Shown here: one piece after another, positions 8,298-17,125 of the stretch
Layout of the letters: every line of letters begins with the position of its first letter
How positions within the stretch are numbered: the first letter of the stretch is position 1
The notes under the pieces: generated by a model
Database searches by the model: none
What the model was told of the DNA's origin: nothing
What the model saw: the letters and a program-made list of their open reading frames with translations, nothing else
Assembly (NCBI RefSeq): GCF_000717185.1
Contig: NZ_JNYE01000016.1
Location: 62,001-126,000 of the forward strand
Source: Kitasatospora phosalacinea
GTDB taxonomy: Bacteria > Actinomycetota > Actinomycetes > Streptomycetales > Streptomycetaceae
DNA: 64,000 bases
Direction of reading: 5' to 3'
Position numbers and translations under genes: made by a program

Positions 8298-8330
8298 GGG
8301 CCGGACGGGGCCGACTGTCATACTGGCCGG

Positions 8331-8927
8331 GTGATCGACCACGCAGCCGCCCCCCAACCCACCGGACGGGGCGCCGCCCGTCGCAGCGCACTCTTCGAGG
8401 AGCTGGTGGCGCTGTTCGTGGCCGAGGGGTTCGCCCGGTTCACCCTGGACGACCTGGCGGCCCGGCTGCACTGCTCCAAACGGACGCTGTACGGCCTGGC
8501 CGGCTCCAAGGAGCAGCTGGTGCGCGCGGCCGTGGTGCACTTCTTCCGCGAGGCCACCGCCCGGGTCGGCGCCGCCCTCGCGGCCGAGACCGACCCGGCC
8601 GCCCGGCTGGCCGCCTACCTGCGCGCCGTCTCCGCCGAGCTCGCCCCCGGCTCGGCCCGGTTCTTCGACGACCTGGCCGCCTTCGAACCCGCCGCCGAGG
8701 TCTACGGCCGCAACACCCGGGCCGCCGCCCGCCAGATCCAGCAGCTGATCGACGACGGCGTCGCGGCGGGCGCCTTCCGCGAGACCCACGTGGCCTTCGC
8801 CGCGGACGTGATCAGCTCCGTGATGGTGCGCATCCAGCAGCGCCAGGTCGCCGAGGCCACCGGCCTGGCCGACGCCGAGGCGTACGGGCACCTGGCGGAA
8901 CTGCTCCTGCACGGCCTGCTGCGCTGA
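8331..8927 (+). CDS. TetR family transcriptional regulator
   Basis: A 198-residue regulator with an N-terminal helix-turn-helix, FTLDDLAARLHCSKRTLYGL, at about residues 33-52, typical of TetR. A C-terminal all-alpha ligand domain ends YGHLAELLLHGLLR. The GTG at 8331 has no ribosome site; a CATACT -10-like box ends six bases upstream, so the message may be leaderless. It is divergent from the acyl-CoA dehydrogenase/SDR pair and presumably represses it until an acyl-CoA or related ligand binds. The ligand is not determinable from sequence. Confidence 0.9.
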   Translation: MIDHAAAPQPTGRGAARRSALFEELVALFVAEGFARFTLDDLAARLHCSKRTLYGLAGSKEQLVRAAVVHFFREATARVGAALAAETDPAARLAAYLRAVSAELAPGSARFFDDLAAFEPAAEVYGRNTRAAARQIQQLIDDGVAAGAFRETHVAFAADVISSVMVRIQQRQVAEATGLADAEAYGHLAELLLHGLLR

Positions 8928-8940
8928 ACCGCGGCAGCGG

Positions 8941-9078
8941 TCAGTTCTCCTCCTGCACGCCCTCCGGGCCGGGCTCGCACAGCGGGCAGCGGCCGTTCTC
9001 GCGGACCTTGCCGCACTCCTCGCAGACCAGGTTCAGGAAGCAGGCGGGCTCGCCGCCCTCGGGTTCGGTGGGTTCCAT
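8941..9078 (-). CDS. 45-residue double-CxxC zinc-ribbon peptide
   Basis: A short minus-strand gene reads MEPTEPEGGEPACFLNLVCE and continues ECGKVRENGRCPLCEPGPEG, with stop at 8941-8943. Two CxxC knuckles (VCEEC and RCPLC), 11 residues apart, would bind one zinc ion. The acidic ends are exposed. GGAGG lies about five bases before the ATG at 9078, which supports translation. It is convergent with the TetR gene, 13 bases away. Its role is unknown; rubredoxin-like zinc ribbons of this size often bind nucleic acid or a partner protein. Confidence 0.75.
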   Translation of the reverse strand: MEPTEPEGGEPACFLNLVCEECGKVRENGRCPLCEPGPEGVQEEN

Positions 9079-9294
9079 GCCCTCCAGTGTGCCGCGCGGC
9101 CCGGCCGACCGGGCCGATCAGGCCGTCCGGGCCGGGCACCGCCCGAGAGCCATCCGGGAATCGTCCTTTCGGATAGTCCGACCTATGTCCGCCGCACGGG
9201 TTCTTGCTCCCGCGCGGCGGTGCGTCGCCGCGCCGTCACCCGTGAGAACGGCTGATCCTTCCGGGAGTTGACGACGACGGGAGGTGGCTTGACG

Positions 9295-9828
9295 GTGAGC
9301 ATCGGTCGGCGCGGTTGGTGGCGCATCGGCATCGCGGCAGCGTTGTGCGTGGCCGGGACCGGAACGGCGGCGGTGGCGTCCGGGGCGGTGCCGCTCGGTG
9401 GACGCGCGGCGGTGAGCGCGGACGAGCAGCGGGCCCCGAACAGCGAGGACGGCCTGCAGGTGGTGAACGTGTCCGTGGACCGCACCAAGGTGCGCGGCCT
9501 CACGGTGGTGCGGGCCCTGGTGGCCAACCTCGGCCCGAACGAGGTCAGCCAGCACTTCCAGACCACGATCAAGCTGCCCAAGCGGGTCACGGTGGAGGGC
9601 AAGGTCTTCCCGGAGAGCTGCCGGTACGACGACGCACGGCGGGAGTTGACCTGCGACTTCCGCAAGGGCCTGTCGCTGCGCCGGACCGCGACGGTGCTGC
9701 TCCCGCTGCGGATCGCGGACGACGTCCGGGCCGGGGAGCGGCTCTCCGGCGGCGCGGTCTCGGTGCAGGACCCGGACCGCCCCACCCGGGTCGTTCCCAG
9801 CCGGGCGTTCACCATCGACGTCCAGTAG
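9295..9828 (+). CDS. Secreted DUF11/CARDB-like beta-sandwich protein
   Basis: A 177-residue protein with an N-terminal signal or anchor (WWRIGIAAALCVAGTGTAAV). It is followed by one Ig-like domain with VVNVSVDRTKVRGLTVVRAL and a Cys pair in ESCRYDDARRELTCDF, the pattern of DUF11/CARDB-type extracellular modules. The GTG at 9295 lies nine bases after GGAGGT (9280-9285); a TTG at 9289 is an alternative. The next gene, 174 bases downstream, is also secreted. A cell-surface structural role is likely but not established. Confidence 0.7.
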   Translation: MSIGRRGWWRIGIAAALCVAGTGTAAVASGAVPLGGRAAVSADEQRAPNSEDGLQVVNVSVDRTKVRGLTVVRALVANLGPNEVSQHFQTTIKLPKRVTVEGKVFPESCRYDDARRELTCDFRKGLSLRRTATVLLPLRIADDVRAGERLSGGAVSVQDPDRPTRVVPSRAFTIDVQ

Positions 9829-10002
9829 CCCGCCGGTGAACGGCAACGCCCGCCCACGGAACGGCAGTTGCACCAGCAGGCCGACGCCGCTGACGCCCCC
9901 GTCACCCCCGTCGCCCCCGACGCTTCCGACCCCGCAGGCGTCCCCCTCCTTCCCGCCCCCGTCCTCCCCGTCCTCCCCGTTTCGACGGCCGATCGGAGCT
10001 CC

Positions 10003-11421
10003 GTGTCCCTGCCCCGCCGCGTAGCGCTGCTGTCGCTGCTGCTCGTCGTCCCGCTGCTGCCCGCCGCCCCGGCCTCCGCCGCGCCGCGGATCCAGCAGCG
10101 CAGCCTCACCCCGACCAGCGCCCTGCCGGACACCCCGGTCGCGGCGAAGCTCTCGGTCGGCTCGCTCACCACCTGCATCACCGTCGACGAACTCGGCGTC
10201 GCCGTCCGGGACGCCAACCAGCAGAACCTGGACTTCCCCGGCTCGGCCGGGCGGACCAGGATCTGCCCCGGCGGCTACACCCTGACCACCGCGACCCGCA
10301 GCTTCCCCGCCGGGACGTACACCGAGTTCGGCTTCTACCGGATCGGCTCGACGTACTACAACCTGCCCAGCCAGACCCTGACCGTCGCCGCGCCCACCGT
10401 CAGCCAGCTCGCCCTGGTGCCGACCAAGGCCGTCGCCGACACCCAGGTCACCGGCACGCTCGCGGTCAACTCCACCGCCTGCCTGAACGTCGACGAGGTC
10501 GGCATCGGCGTCCGGGACGCGAACCAGCAGGTGCTGGACTTCCCCGGCACCGCCTCCAACGTGCAGATCTGCCCGCAGGGTTACGTCCTGACCACCGGCG
10601 CCCGCAGCTTCTCCGAGGGCACCTACACCGAGTTCGGCTGGTACCGGATCGGCACCGAGTACCACAACCTGCCGAGCAAGACCCTGACCGTCAGCAAGTC
10701 CGTCACCCCGCCGGTCCCGCCGGTCCCCGCCGGGCGGCTGGTCTTCAACGAGAGCTTCACCAACCCGCCGCTGCTCGGCACCACCTGGAACGCCACCACC
10801 ACCAGCGCGTACCGGTACGGCAACCACAACCCGGACGACGACAAGCTCGACTGGCTGCAGACCGGCGCGCTGAGCACCGGCAGCGGCGCCAACACCTTCA
10901 CCGCCACCCCCGGCGCCAACCGGCTGGAGAACGGCAAGCAGTCCTGGGACACCGGCCTGCTCACCACCGAGAACACCCAGCAGGGCTTCCAGGTCCGGCC
11001 CGGTGACTACGCGGAGGTCCGGCTGCAACTGCCCAGCGGGACGGGCGCCTGGCCCGCGCTGTGGACCTGGAAGGACGGCGGCAACGAGATCGACTCCTTC
11101 GAGTACCACCCGGACAACCCGAACCTGCTGGAGCTCTCCAACCGGATCAACAGCGCCGGCACCTACTACACCGATGCCGACGAGATCTACCCCGGCGCCT
11201 GGGTCAGCATCGGCGTCCACTACGGCGCCTACAACAACGACTGGTACATCAACCACAAGCTGGTGTTCTCCGACCACACCGGCACCGGCCCGAACTGGAG
11301 CGCCTACCTGATCCTCAACCTGTCGATCTGCGCGGGCTACTGGCACCCCTCGCCGACCAGCGACAACGCGATCACCACGGCCGCGGACTACCTGCGGGTG
11401 TGGCGGCCCCAGGCCTCCTGA
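10003..11421 (+). CDS. Secreted GH16-like hydrolase with two Ig-like modules
   Basis: A 472-residue exported protein. Signal peptide residues 1-27 (LSLLLVVPLLPAAPASA) are followed by two homologous modules of about 90 residues, each with a Cys pair and a VRDANQQ..DFPG core. A proline linker leads to a jelly-roll domain from about residue 245. This domain carries E362, D364 and E367 in EIDSFE, matching the ExDxxE catalytic motif of glycoside hydrolase family 16, so beta-glucan or related hydrolysis is expected. Segments such as WPALWTWKDGGNEIDSFEYH and the C-terminal AADYLRVWRP are typical. GGAG five bases upstream supports the GTG at 10003. Upstream DNA is proline-coding low complexity without a start of its own. 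Confidence 0.85.
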   Translation: MSLPRRVALLSLLLVVPLLPAAPASAAPRIQQRSLTPTSALPDTPVAAKLSVGSLTTCITVDELGVAVRDANQQNLDFPGSAGRTRICPGGYTLTTATRSFPAGTYTEFGFYRIGSTYYNLPSQTLTVAAPTVSQLALVPTKAVADTQVTGTLAVNSTACLNVDEVGIGVRDANQQVLDFPGTASNVQICPQGYVLTTGARSFSEGTYTEFGWYRIGTEYHNLPSKTLTVSKSVTPPVPPVPAGRLVFNESFTNPPLLGTTWNATTTSAYRYGNHNPDDDKLDWLQTGALSTGSGANTFTATPGANRLENGKQSWDTGLLTTENTQQGFQVRPGDYAEVRLQLPSGTGAWPALWTWKDGGNEIDSFEYHPDNPNLLELSNRINSAGTYYTDADEIYPGAWVSIGVHYGAYNNDWYINHKLVFSDHTGTGPNWSAYLILNLSICAGYWHPSPTSDNAITTAADYLRVWRPQAS

Positions 11422-11455
11422 CGGCCGACGGCCGACAGCCGCCAGCCGACCGTTC

Positions 11456-11496
11456 GAGTGGGCGGTGCCGGAGAACTCCTCCGGTGCCGCCCACTC
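11456..11496 (+). terminator. Hairpin terminator after the GH16-like gene
   Basis: An 18-base stem (11456-11473 with 11479-11496) with two mismatches and a five-base loop lies 35 bases after the stop. No T-run follows, as is common in actinomycetes. Confidence 0.7.
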
Positions 11497-11499
11497 GGG

Positions 11500-11612
11500 C
11501 GTTCCGCGACAACCCAGGTCGTCGCCTGGGCGGGGTCGGTCCCCTCGCGGGGCCAGCGCTTGCGGGCGGCCTGGCGGGTGATGCCCAGGAGTCGGCCCGC
11601 CTCGGCGAAGGA
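11500..11612 (-). pseudogene. Helix-turn-helix protein fragment
   Basis: The minus strand reads ASFAEAGRLLGITRQAARKR followed by WPREGTD, a clear helix-turn-helix recognition segment like those of small actinobacterial HTH proteins. No start, ribosome site or C-terminal domain can be joined to it in frame. It abuts a decayed transporter on the other strand, so it looks like a gene scrap. Confidence 0.5.
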
Positions 11613-11614
11613 GG

Positions 11615-12258
11615 CGCGACCGCTCCGGCGCGTACGCGGCCCTCCGGCTGCTGTGCGCCGCGAGGGGCAGCACGTACTTCCTGCTGTCGCCGTACGTCCA
11701 TTACGGGCTGGGCCTGTCGCCGCTGGCCGCCGGACCGGCCTTCCGGCCGCTGGCGGCCGCCCGGTGCACCGCCGCCCGCAGCGCGCCGAAGCCGATCCCC
11801 CGGTACGGGGCGAGGCCGCTGGTCGTCACCGGCGCCGCACGGCTGCTCGCCAGCAGCCGGTGGCTGGCCACGACCGGCCCCGGCCCCGGCAGCGGCTACC
11901 GGGGCGGCCTGTGCGCGGGCCGCTGCTGCTGCTCGGCGCGGGCCTCGGCCTCGGCTTCGTCCCGCTCAACGCCACCGTCCTGTCCGGTCTCGCGGCCCGC
12001 CGAGACCGGCGCCGCCTCCGGCCCGCTGCGGGCCGTCCAGCAGGTCGGGCTCTCGCCGGGCGTCGCCGTCCTGGTCACCGTCTACGGCCGCGCCGTGCAC
12101 GGCAGCGCGCACCCGTCCGGGCCGAACTCGCCCACGGCCCGGCCGCCGCCGTGACGGCCGCCGCCGCGTTCAGCGCACTGGCCGTGCTGATCGGGCCGAT
12201 CGGGCTGTCCGTCATCACCCGCCCCGCCACCCCGTCCGAGCCGAACGAGGGCGCCTGA
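11615..12258 (+). pseudogene. Decayed MFS transporter
   Basis: Pieces of a 14-TM DHA2-type major facilitator protein can be read in shifting frames. First comes a segment like YVHYGLGLSPLAAGPAF (around 11695-11745), then LLLLGAGLGLGFVPLNATVL (about 11925-11985), then an ETGAASGPLRAVQQVGLSPG segment, then AAFSALAVLIGPIGLSVITR before the stop at 12258. The order matches the C-terminal half of such transporters, but at least two frameshifts and the missing N-terminal half rule out function. The remaining DNA to 12379 is promoter region for the SUKH gene. Confidence 0.75.
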
Positions 12259-12379
12259 CAGCCGACTTGGTCGGCCCCCGGTATCGTCGGACCGGCCGCA
12301 CACCGGCACCACCAGCACCGCCGCCGCCGTCCGGGCCCGGGCGGCGGCACCCACGGGGAACGGACACGGAGACCGCACC

Positions 12380-13042
12380 ATGAGCACCACCGACGCCACG
12401 AACACCACCGGCGCCACCACCGGCGCGCTCGACCGCCTGCTCGACCTCGCCCGCGGCCCGATGGGCCCGGCCGTCGACCTCGACTTCGGCGTCGAGCAGG
12501 GCCCGTTCGCCGAACTCGCCGCGCTGCTCGCCCGGACGAACGGCTTCTTCGCCTTCAACGGCGGCGTCCAGGTCTACCGGGTCGGCGACGAGGGCCTGGG
12601 CCCCGAACTGCTGGAGTGGAACGGCGAGGACGCCTGGAAGTCCAGCTACCAGGGCCTCGCCGACCAGGTGTTCTGCTTCGGCCAGGACCTCTTCGGCGTC
12701 CAGTTCGGCATCGTCGACGGCACCCGGGTGGTCCGCTTCGACCCCGAGACCGCCGCCGTCACCGACCTCGGTGACAGCCTGGAGGACTGGGCCGCCTGGC
12801 TGCTCGCCGACCCCGACGTCAACGGCGCGCACTCCTTCGCCCACGCCTACATGCAGGCCAACGGCCCGCTCCCGGTCGACCAGCGGCTGCTCCCGCGCCA
12901 GTTCTTCGTCCTCGGCGGCGCGTACGCCCACGACAACCTCGTCCCCGAGGACGCCGCCGCCGCGATGCGGGTGCGCGGCCCGTTCGCCCACGCCACCCGC
13001 GACCTACCCGACGGCAGCCGGTTGAAGACCACCGTCGAGTGA
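12380..13042 (+). CDS. SMI1/KNR4 (SUKH) family protein
   Basis: A 220-residue soluble protein starting at ATG 12380 with GGAG eight bases upstream. The core LARTNGFFAFNGGVQVYRVG, then WKSSYQGLADQVFCFGQDLF and FDPETAAVTDLGDSLEDWAA, follows the SUKH-domain layout. This domain occurs in immunity proteins of contact-dependent and polymorphic toxin systems as well as in housekeeping proteins. The C-terminal 60 residues are an added region found in larger actinobacterial members. No toxin gene is adjacent, so an immunity role is only a possibility. It appears monocistronic. Confidence 0.75.
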   Translation: MSTTDATNTTGATTGALDRLLDLARGPMGPAVDLDFGVEQGPFAELAALLARTNGFFAFNGGVQVYRVGDEGLGPELLEWNGEDAWKSSYQGLADQVFCFGQDLFGVQFGIVDGTRVVRFDPETAAVTDLGDSLEDWAAWLLADPDVNGAHSFAHAYMQANGPLPVDQRLLPRQFFVLGGAYAHDNLVPEDAAAAMRVRGPFAHATRDLPDGSRLKTTVE

Positions 13043-13198
13043 CCCGCCCCCGTCCCCCGGCGGCAACGGACCTGGCCACCAGTCGACCTGACGGCCGATC
13101 ATCGTTATCGATCCTTTACCTCCGGGGCGCGACGGACCGGTCCGCCCGCGGCGTGTCTCCAGGACGTCGACGAAACACCTTTCCACCCGGGGGACCAC

Positions 13199-13717
13199 AT
13201 GACCGAGGAACTCGACTTCGACGAGTTCGCGGCCAGCAGGGCACGCCGCCTGTTCCACCTGGCGTACCTGATGTGCGGGGACTGGCACCAGGCCCAGGAC
13301 CTGGTGCAGACGGCGCTGTCCAAGCTCTACCCGGTCTGGGGGCGGCTGCGGCGCGGCGACGGCGAGGCGGGCATCGACGCGTACGCCCGCAAGGTGCTGC
13401 TGCGCTGCTACCTCTCGCACCGGCGACTGCGCCGCTCCAGCGAACTCGCGGTCGACGAGTTCCCGGAGGAGCCGGCGATCGGCGCGCACGAGGGCAGCTC
13501 CGCCGCCCTGCGGCTCACCCTGATCGCCGCGCTGCGCCAACTCCCGCCCCGCAACCGGGCCGCCGTGGTGCTCCGCTACCTGGAGGACTACAGCCTGGAG
13601 GAGACCGCGGAGGCGATGGGCATCACCGTCAGCGCGGTCAAGAGCCTCAACACCCGCTCGATGGCCCGCCTGCGCACCATCCTCGGCCCCGACCGGGCCC
13701 TGCTGCTCCAGGACTGA
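13199..13717 (+). CDS. SigE-type ECF RNA polymerase sigma factor
   Basis: A 172-residue sigma-70 family factor of the extracytoplasmic-function class. Region 2 spans FAASRARRLFHLAYLMCGDW through QDLVQTALSKLYPVW. Region 4 carries the helix-turn-helix SLEETAEAMGITVSAVKSLN at about 134-153, preceded by LPPRNRAAVVLRYLEDY. There is no extra C-terminal domain, consistent with the SigE family common in Streptomyces. The ATG at 13199 follows a G-rich ribosome site. The next gene, 110 bases downstream, encodes a membrane protein that probably acts as its regulator or co-regulated partner. Confidence 0.93.
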   Translation: MTEELDFDEFAASRARRLFHLAYLMCGDWHQAQDLVQTALSKLYPVWGRLRRGDGEAGIDAYARKVLLRCYLSHRRLRRSSELAVDEFPEEPAIGAHEGSSAALRLTLIAALRQLPPRNRAAVVLRYLEDYSLEETAEAMGITVSAVKSLNTRSMARLRTILGPDRALLLQD

Positions 13718-13827
13718 CCGCACCCCGCCCGTCCCCGCGACACCCGCCCCGTGACACCCCGCCCGCGACACCCCGCCCCGCCCCGTCCCCGCGACACCCA
13801 CCTGCCAGTACGGAAGGCATCGGAACC

Positions 13828-14841
13828 TTGGACCCGGACCCGGACCTGGACCTCTCCGCCATGATGGAGACGAGCGTCAAGGACCTGTGCGTGCCCGTCG
13901 CGGTGATCGTCGCGGAGAGCGGCCGCCGCGGCCGCCGCCGCCGACTGGCCCGGCAACTGCGGATCGCCGGGACGACCCTGGCCGTCGCCGCGATCGCCTT
14001 CGTGGGCGCGAACGCCGGACTGCCGCTGCTCGCCGCCCACCCGCGCCCCGGCACCGGGGTCGGCCCGGCCGCCCCGGCCACCGCTACCGGGCAGCTCGCC
14101 CCGCTCCCGACGCCCACCCCCTCCGTTGACCCGGACCCGGACCCGGACCCGGACCCGGGCCCGAGCCGCAGCGCCACCGCCACCGGGGCGGACGGCCGCC
14201 GCCAGGGCAAGCAGTTCCCGCTCGCCCCCGCCCCGGTGCTCGGCACCCCGCGCCCGGACATCACCGCCCAGGGCGCCCCCGCCGTGGAGTTCACCGAGCC
14301 GTCGGCGAGGACCGATCTGGAGGCGGTGCTGTCGATGCAGCAGGGGAAGATCAGCCAGGCCTACCCCGTCAAGGCCGAACGCGGGGACGGAGCTTCCGAG
14401 GTGTACCTGGCGTACAGCGACAAGGACGGCGGCGGTCCGGTCACCGTGGAACTGCGGCTCGGCCGCACCGAACTGCCCTTCCCCGCCGACGGCGGCGACC
14501 CCGGCCCCGGAGGGGCCCCGTTCCGCTGCGGCGAGGACAGCGGCACCGCGGGCGACCACGCTCCGGCCTGCCTCTCGGGCTACCTCCCCAACGGCAGCTG
14601 GGAACTGCTCGAAATGGACGACGCCCGGTCCACCGGCCTCTACAGCTACCGCGTCGCGGTCTGGTACCCGGACGGCACCGTCGTCGACTTCACCGAGTAC
14701 GCCGGCTTCGTCAACAACAACGGCGAACCGCCCTCGTACGTCCGGGCGAAGCCCCCGCTCGACCCGATGCTCTGGCGCTCCGTCGCCGAGAGCCCGCTGT
14801 GGACGCACTACGCCCCGGTCGAGGGTCGCGCCACCGGCTGA
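13828..14841 (+). CDS. Single-pass membrane protein paired with the ECF sigma factor
   Basis: A 337-residue protein with TTG start at 13828 (GGAAGG about 10 bases upstream; ATG 13861 is an alternative). A short cytoplasmic N-terminus with basic RRGRRRRLARQLR leads into one membrane helix (about residues 49-70). A proline/aspartate linker with a DPDPDPDPDP run follows, then an extracytoplasmic domain with a cysteine pair (FRCGEDS and PACLSGY). No zinc anti-sigma HxxxCxxC motif is seen, so a classical ZAS anti-sigma role is not supported. Position after the sigma gene suggests a linked sensor or target. The N-terminal DPDPDLDL and the DP run are encoded by GACCCG repeats. Confidence 0.65.
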   Translation: MDPDPDLDLSAMMETSVKDLCVPVAVIVAESGRRGRRRRLARQLRIAGTTLAVAAIAFVGANAGLPLLAAHPRPGTGVGPAAPATATGQLAPLPTPTPSVDPDPDPDPDPGPSRSATATGADGRRQGKQFPLAPAPVLGTPRPDITAQGAPAVEFTEPSARTDLEAVLSMQQGKISQAYPVKAERGDGASEVYLAYSDKDGGGPVTVELRLGRTELPFPADGGDPGPGGAPFRCGEDSGTAGDHAPACLSGYLPNGSWELLEMDDARSTGLYSYRVAVWYPDGTVVDFTEYAGFVNNNGEPPSYVRAKPPLDPMLWRSVAESPLWTHYAPVEGRATG

Positions 14842-14896
14842 GCCGGACCGCCCCGACGGCCGGTCAACGGCCGCCCGAACGCGTAGGGTTGGCCGG

Positions 14897-17047
14897 GTGA
14901 GCGAGCAGACGCACAACGTGGTCGGCGACCGGGCCCGGGTGGACAACCTGGTGCAGGCCGGTCACATCGGCACCGTCAACGTCCACCAGGCGAGAGTCCT
15001 GGTCCACCACCCCTCCTTCGGACTGCCGCCGGAGAAGGCGCACTTCGTCGACCGGGAGGAGGAACGGCGCCGGATCACCGCCACCGCGACCGCCGCCCCG
15101 GACGGCGACGGCACCCGACCCCGGATCCTCACCGTCAGCGGCATGGGCGGCATCGGCAAGACCGCCCTGTGCGTCCAGGTCGGACACCAGCTGCTCGGGC
15201 ACTACCCGGACGGCGCCCACTACCTCGACCTCGACGACGAGCGCCGCGACGGCGTCCCCGACCTCGCGGCCGTGCTGACCGACCTGCTCCGCTCGCTGGG
15301 CGTCGAACAGGAGTGGCTGCACGGCGACTTCCGCAGCCTGGTCCGCCAGTTCTGGGACCGGACCCGGGGCAAGCGGCTGCTCCTGGTGGTCGAGAACGCC
15401 CGCAGCGCCGCCGAGGTCGAACCGCTGCTGCCCGCCTCCGCCCGCAGCCTGGTCCTGGTCACCAGCCACGGCCCGCTGTACGACCTCGGCGCCACCGCCG
15501 ACGAACTCGCCCTCGCCCCGCTCGGCACCGCGCACACCGCCGAACTGCTGCGCCTGTTCTTCGGCGAACAGCGGTGGGCAGCCGCCGACCCCGAGGCCGT
15601 CCGGTCCCTCACCGCCCTCTGCGGAGGGCTGCCGAAGGCCGTCGAAGTGGCGGGCCAGCTCGCGCGCAAGCACCCGCACCGCAGCCCGGCCGGGCTCGTC
15701 GAACGGCTCACCGCCGACCTGCACGAACGGGGCAGCGCACCCGTGGAAGCCGTCTGGGACACCGCCTACGCCGAACTCGGCGCCGAAGCCGCCCGGCTGT
15801 ACCGCCTCCTGCCCGAGTGCCCGGGCCCGTTCGCCGTCCTGCCCACCGCCGCCGCCCTGCTCGGACGCGACCTGCTCGACACCGAGGACGCCCTCGCCGA
15901 ACTCCTCGCCGCCGGACTGCTGGACCACCGCTCCGGCGGCTACCGCCAGCACGCCCTGGTCCGCGGCCACGCCCGCCGCACCGCCCGCGCCGCCGACCCC
16001 GACGGCGCCGAACGCGCCGCCGCCCACGCCCGCCTGCTGCACTGGCTGCGCCGCCAGACCGCCCGCGCCGACCTGCTGACCGCCGGCACCCGCGCCACCG
16101 TCCACGGCGAACTCCCGCCGCTGCCCGGCATCCCGGACGCCGACCTCGGCACGACCAAGGCCGGTGCGCTGCACTGGATGGAGGCCAACCGGCACGCCCT
16201 GTACGGCGCGGTCGGCCTCGCCCACGACGACGACCGCGACGAGGACGCCGTCGCGATCGCCGAATCCCTCTGGACGCACTTCCTCGACCACCCCCGGTAC
16301 GCCGACGCCACCGGCGCCTTCCGCACCGCCGTCGTCGCCGCCGACCGGGGCGGGAACCTCCTCGCCCGGGTCCGCACCCGCAGCATGCTGGCCCGCCCGC
16401 TGTGGGGGCAGGGCTGCTTCGCGGAGGCCGCCGCCGCCACCGAACAGGCCTGCGCGCTGGCGGAGTTGCTCGACGACTCGTACGAACACCGCCGGATGGC
16501 CGGTTCCGCGATCGACTTCCGTGGCCAACTCGCCCTGGCCCGCGGCGAATCGGCCCTCGCCCACGGCGACCGGACGGCAGCGCTCGCCGACTTCGCCGCC
16601 GCCCGCGCCGACTTCACCACCGCCCGCGGCATCCAGCTCGGCATCGGCAACGCGTACGGTGCCGCCCTGCAGACCTACCAGCTCGCCAAGACCGCGGCCG
16701 CCGCCGCCGACCACCCGGCCGCCGCCGAACTCTTCGCCGCGGCCCGCGCCGAGTTCACGGCCCTGCCCGGCCGGGCCCGGATGGCGGCCCGCACCGCCTT
16801 CGGCCTGGCCCGGGCGCTGCGGCAACTCGGCCGCCACCAGGAGGCCGAACCGCTGCTCGCCGAAGCCCTGGCCGCCGCCGCGGCCCGCGGGTCCAGCCAC
16901 GACGAGGCCCGGATCAGCACCGAGTACGCCGAACTCGCCGACCGCACCGGCCGCCCCGAGGACGCCGCCCGCCACCGGGCCCGCGCCGCGGAACTCCGAG
17001 CCGCCCACGGCGGAGCGGCCCCGGACGGCGACCGACCCGGTCCGTAA
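14897..17047 (+). CDS. NB-ARC (STAND) ATPase with TPR-like C-terminus
   Basis: A 716-residue STAND NTPase. The N-terminus holds the motif DNLVQAGHIGTVNVHQ, a short element seen at the start of many actinobacterial STAND proteins. Walker A GMGGIGKT is at residues 82-89, and a degenerate Walker B region LLLVVENARS and an LVLVTSHGPL sensor segment follow. GLPKAVEVAGQLARKHP matches the winged-helix GLPLA motif. From about residue 430 the protein is all-helical with TPR-like pairs such as RTAFGLARALRQLGRHQEAE. Such proteins act as ligand-gated switches in signalling or phage defence. No effector domain is fused and none is adjacent. A TAGGGT box seven bases before the GTG suggests a leaderless message. 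Confidence 0.85.
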   Translation: MSEQTHNVVGDRARVDNLVQAGHIGTVNVHQARVLVHHPSFGLPPEKAHFVDREEERRRITATATAAPDGDGTRPRILTVSGMGGIGKTALCVQVGHQLLGHYPDGAHYLDLDDERRDGVPDLAAVLTDLLRSLGVEQEWLHGDFRSLVRQFWDRTRGKRLLLVVENARSAAEVEPLLPASARSLVLVTSHGPLYDLGATADELALAPLGTAHTAELLRLFFGEQRWAAADPEAVRSLTALCGGLPKAVEVAGQLARKHPHRSPAGLVERLTADLHERGSAPVEAVWDTAYAELGAEAARLYRLLPECPGPFAVLPTAAALLGRDLLDTEDALAELLAAGLLDHRSGGYRQHALVRGHARRTARAADPDGAERAAAHARLLHWLRRQTARADLLTAGTRATVHGELPPLPGIPDADLGTTKAGALHWMEANRHALYGAVGLAHDDDRDEDAVAIAESLWTHFLDHPRYADATGAFRTAVVAADRGGNLLARVRTRSMLARPLWGQGCFAEAAAATEQACALAELLDDSYEHRRMAGSAIDFRGQLALARGESALAHGDRTAALADFAAARADFTTARGIQLGIGNAYGAALQTYQLAKTAAAAADHPAAAELFAAARAEFTALPGRARMAARTAFGLARALRQLGRHQEAEPLLAEALAAAAARGSSHDEARISTEYAELADRTGRPEDAARHRARAAELRAAHGGAAPDGDRPGP

Positions 17048-17125
17048 CAGGGCTGGCACACCGCGCAGTCGGCGGCCCACTGCTCGCAACCCCAGCCCTG
17101 CGTGGCCCAGTTCGCGACCGTCCGC

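Noticed and set aside
13724..13815. CRISPR-like array of GCGACACCC(C) repeats after the sigma gene
   Set aside because: Units are under 15 bases, irregular and without spacers; this is low-complexity spacer DNA.
17048..17125. Minus-strand Trp/Cys-rich peptide (ANWATQGWGCEQWAADCAVC)
   Set aside because: It lies in the short convergent spacer, has no start codon or ribosome site, and runs without break into the antisense of the STAND gene. Probably chance, though the composition is curious.
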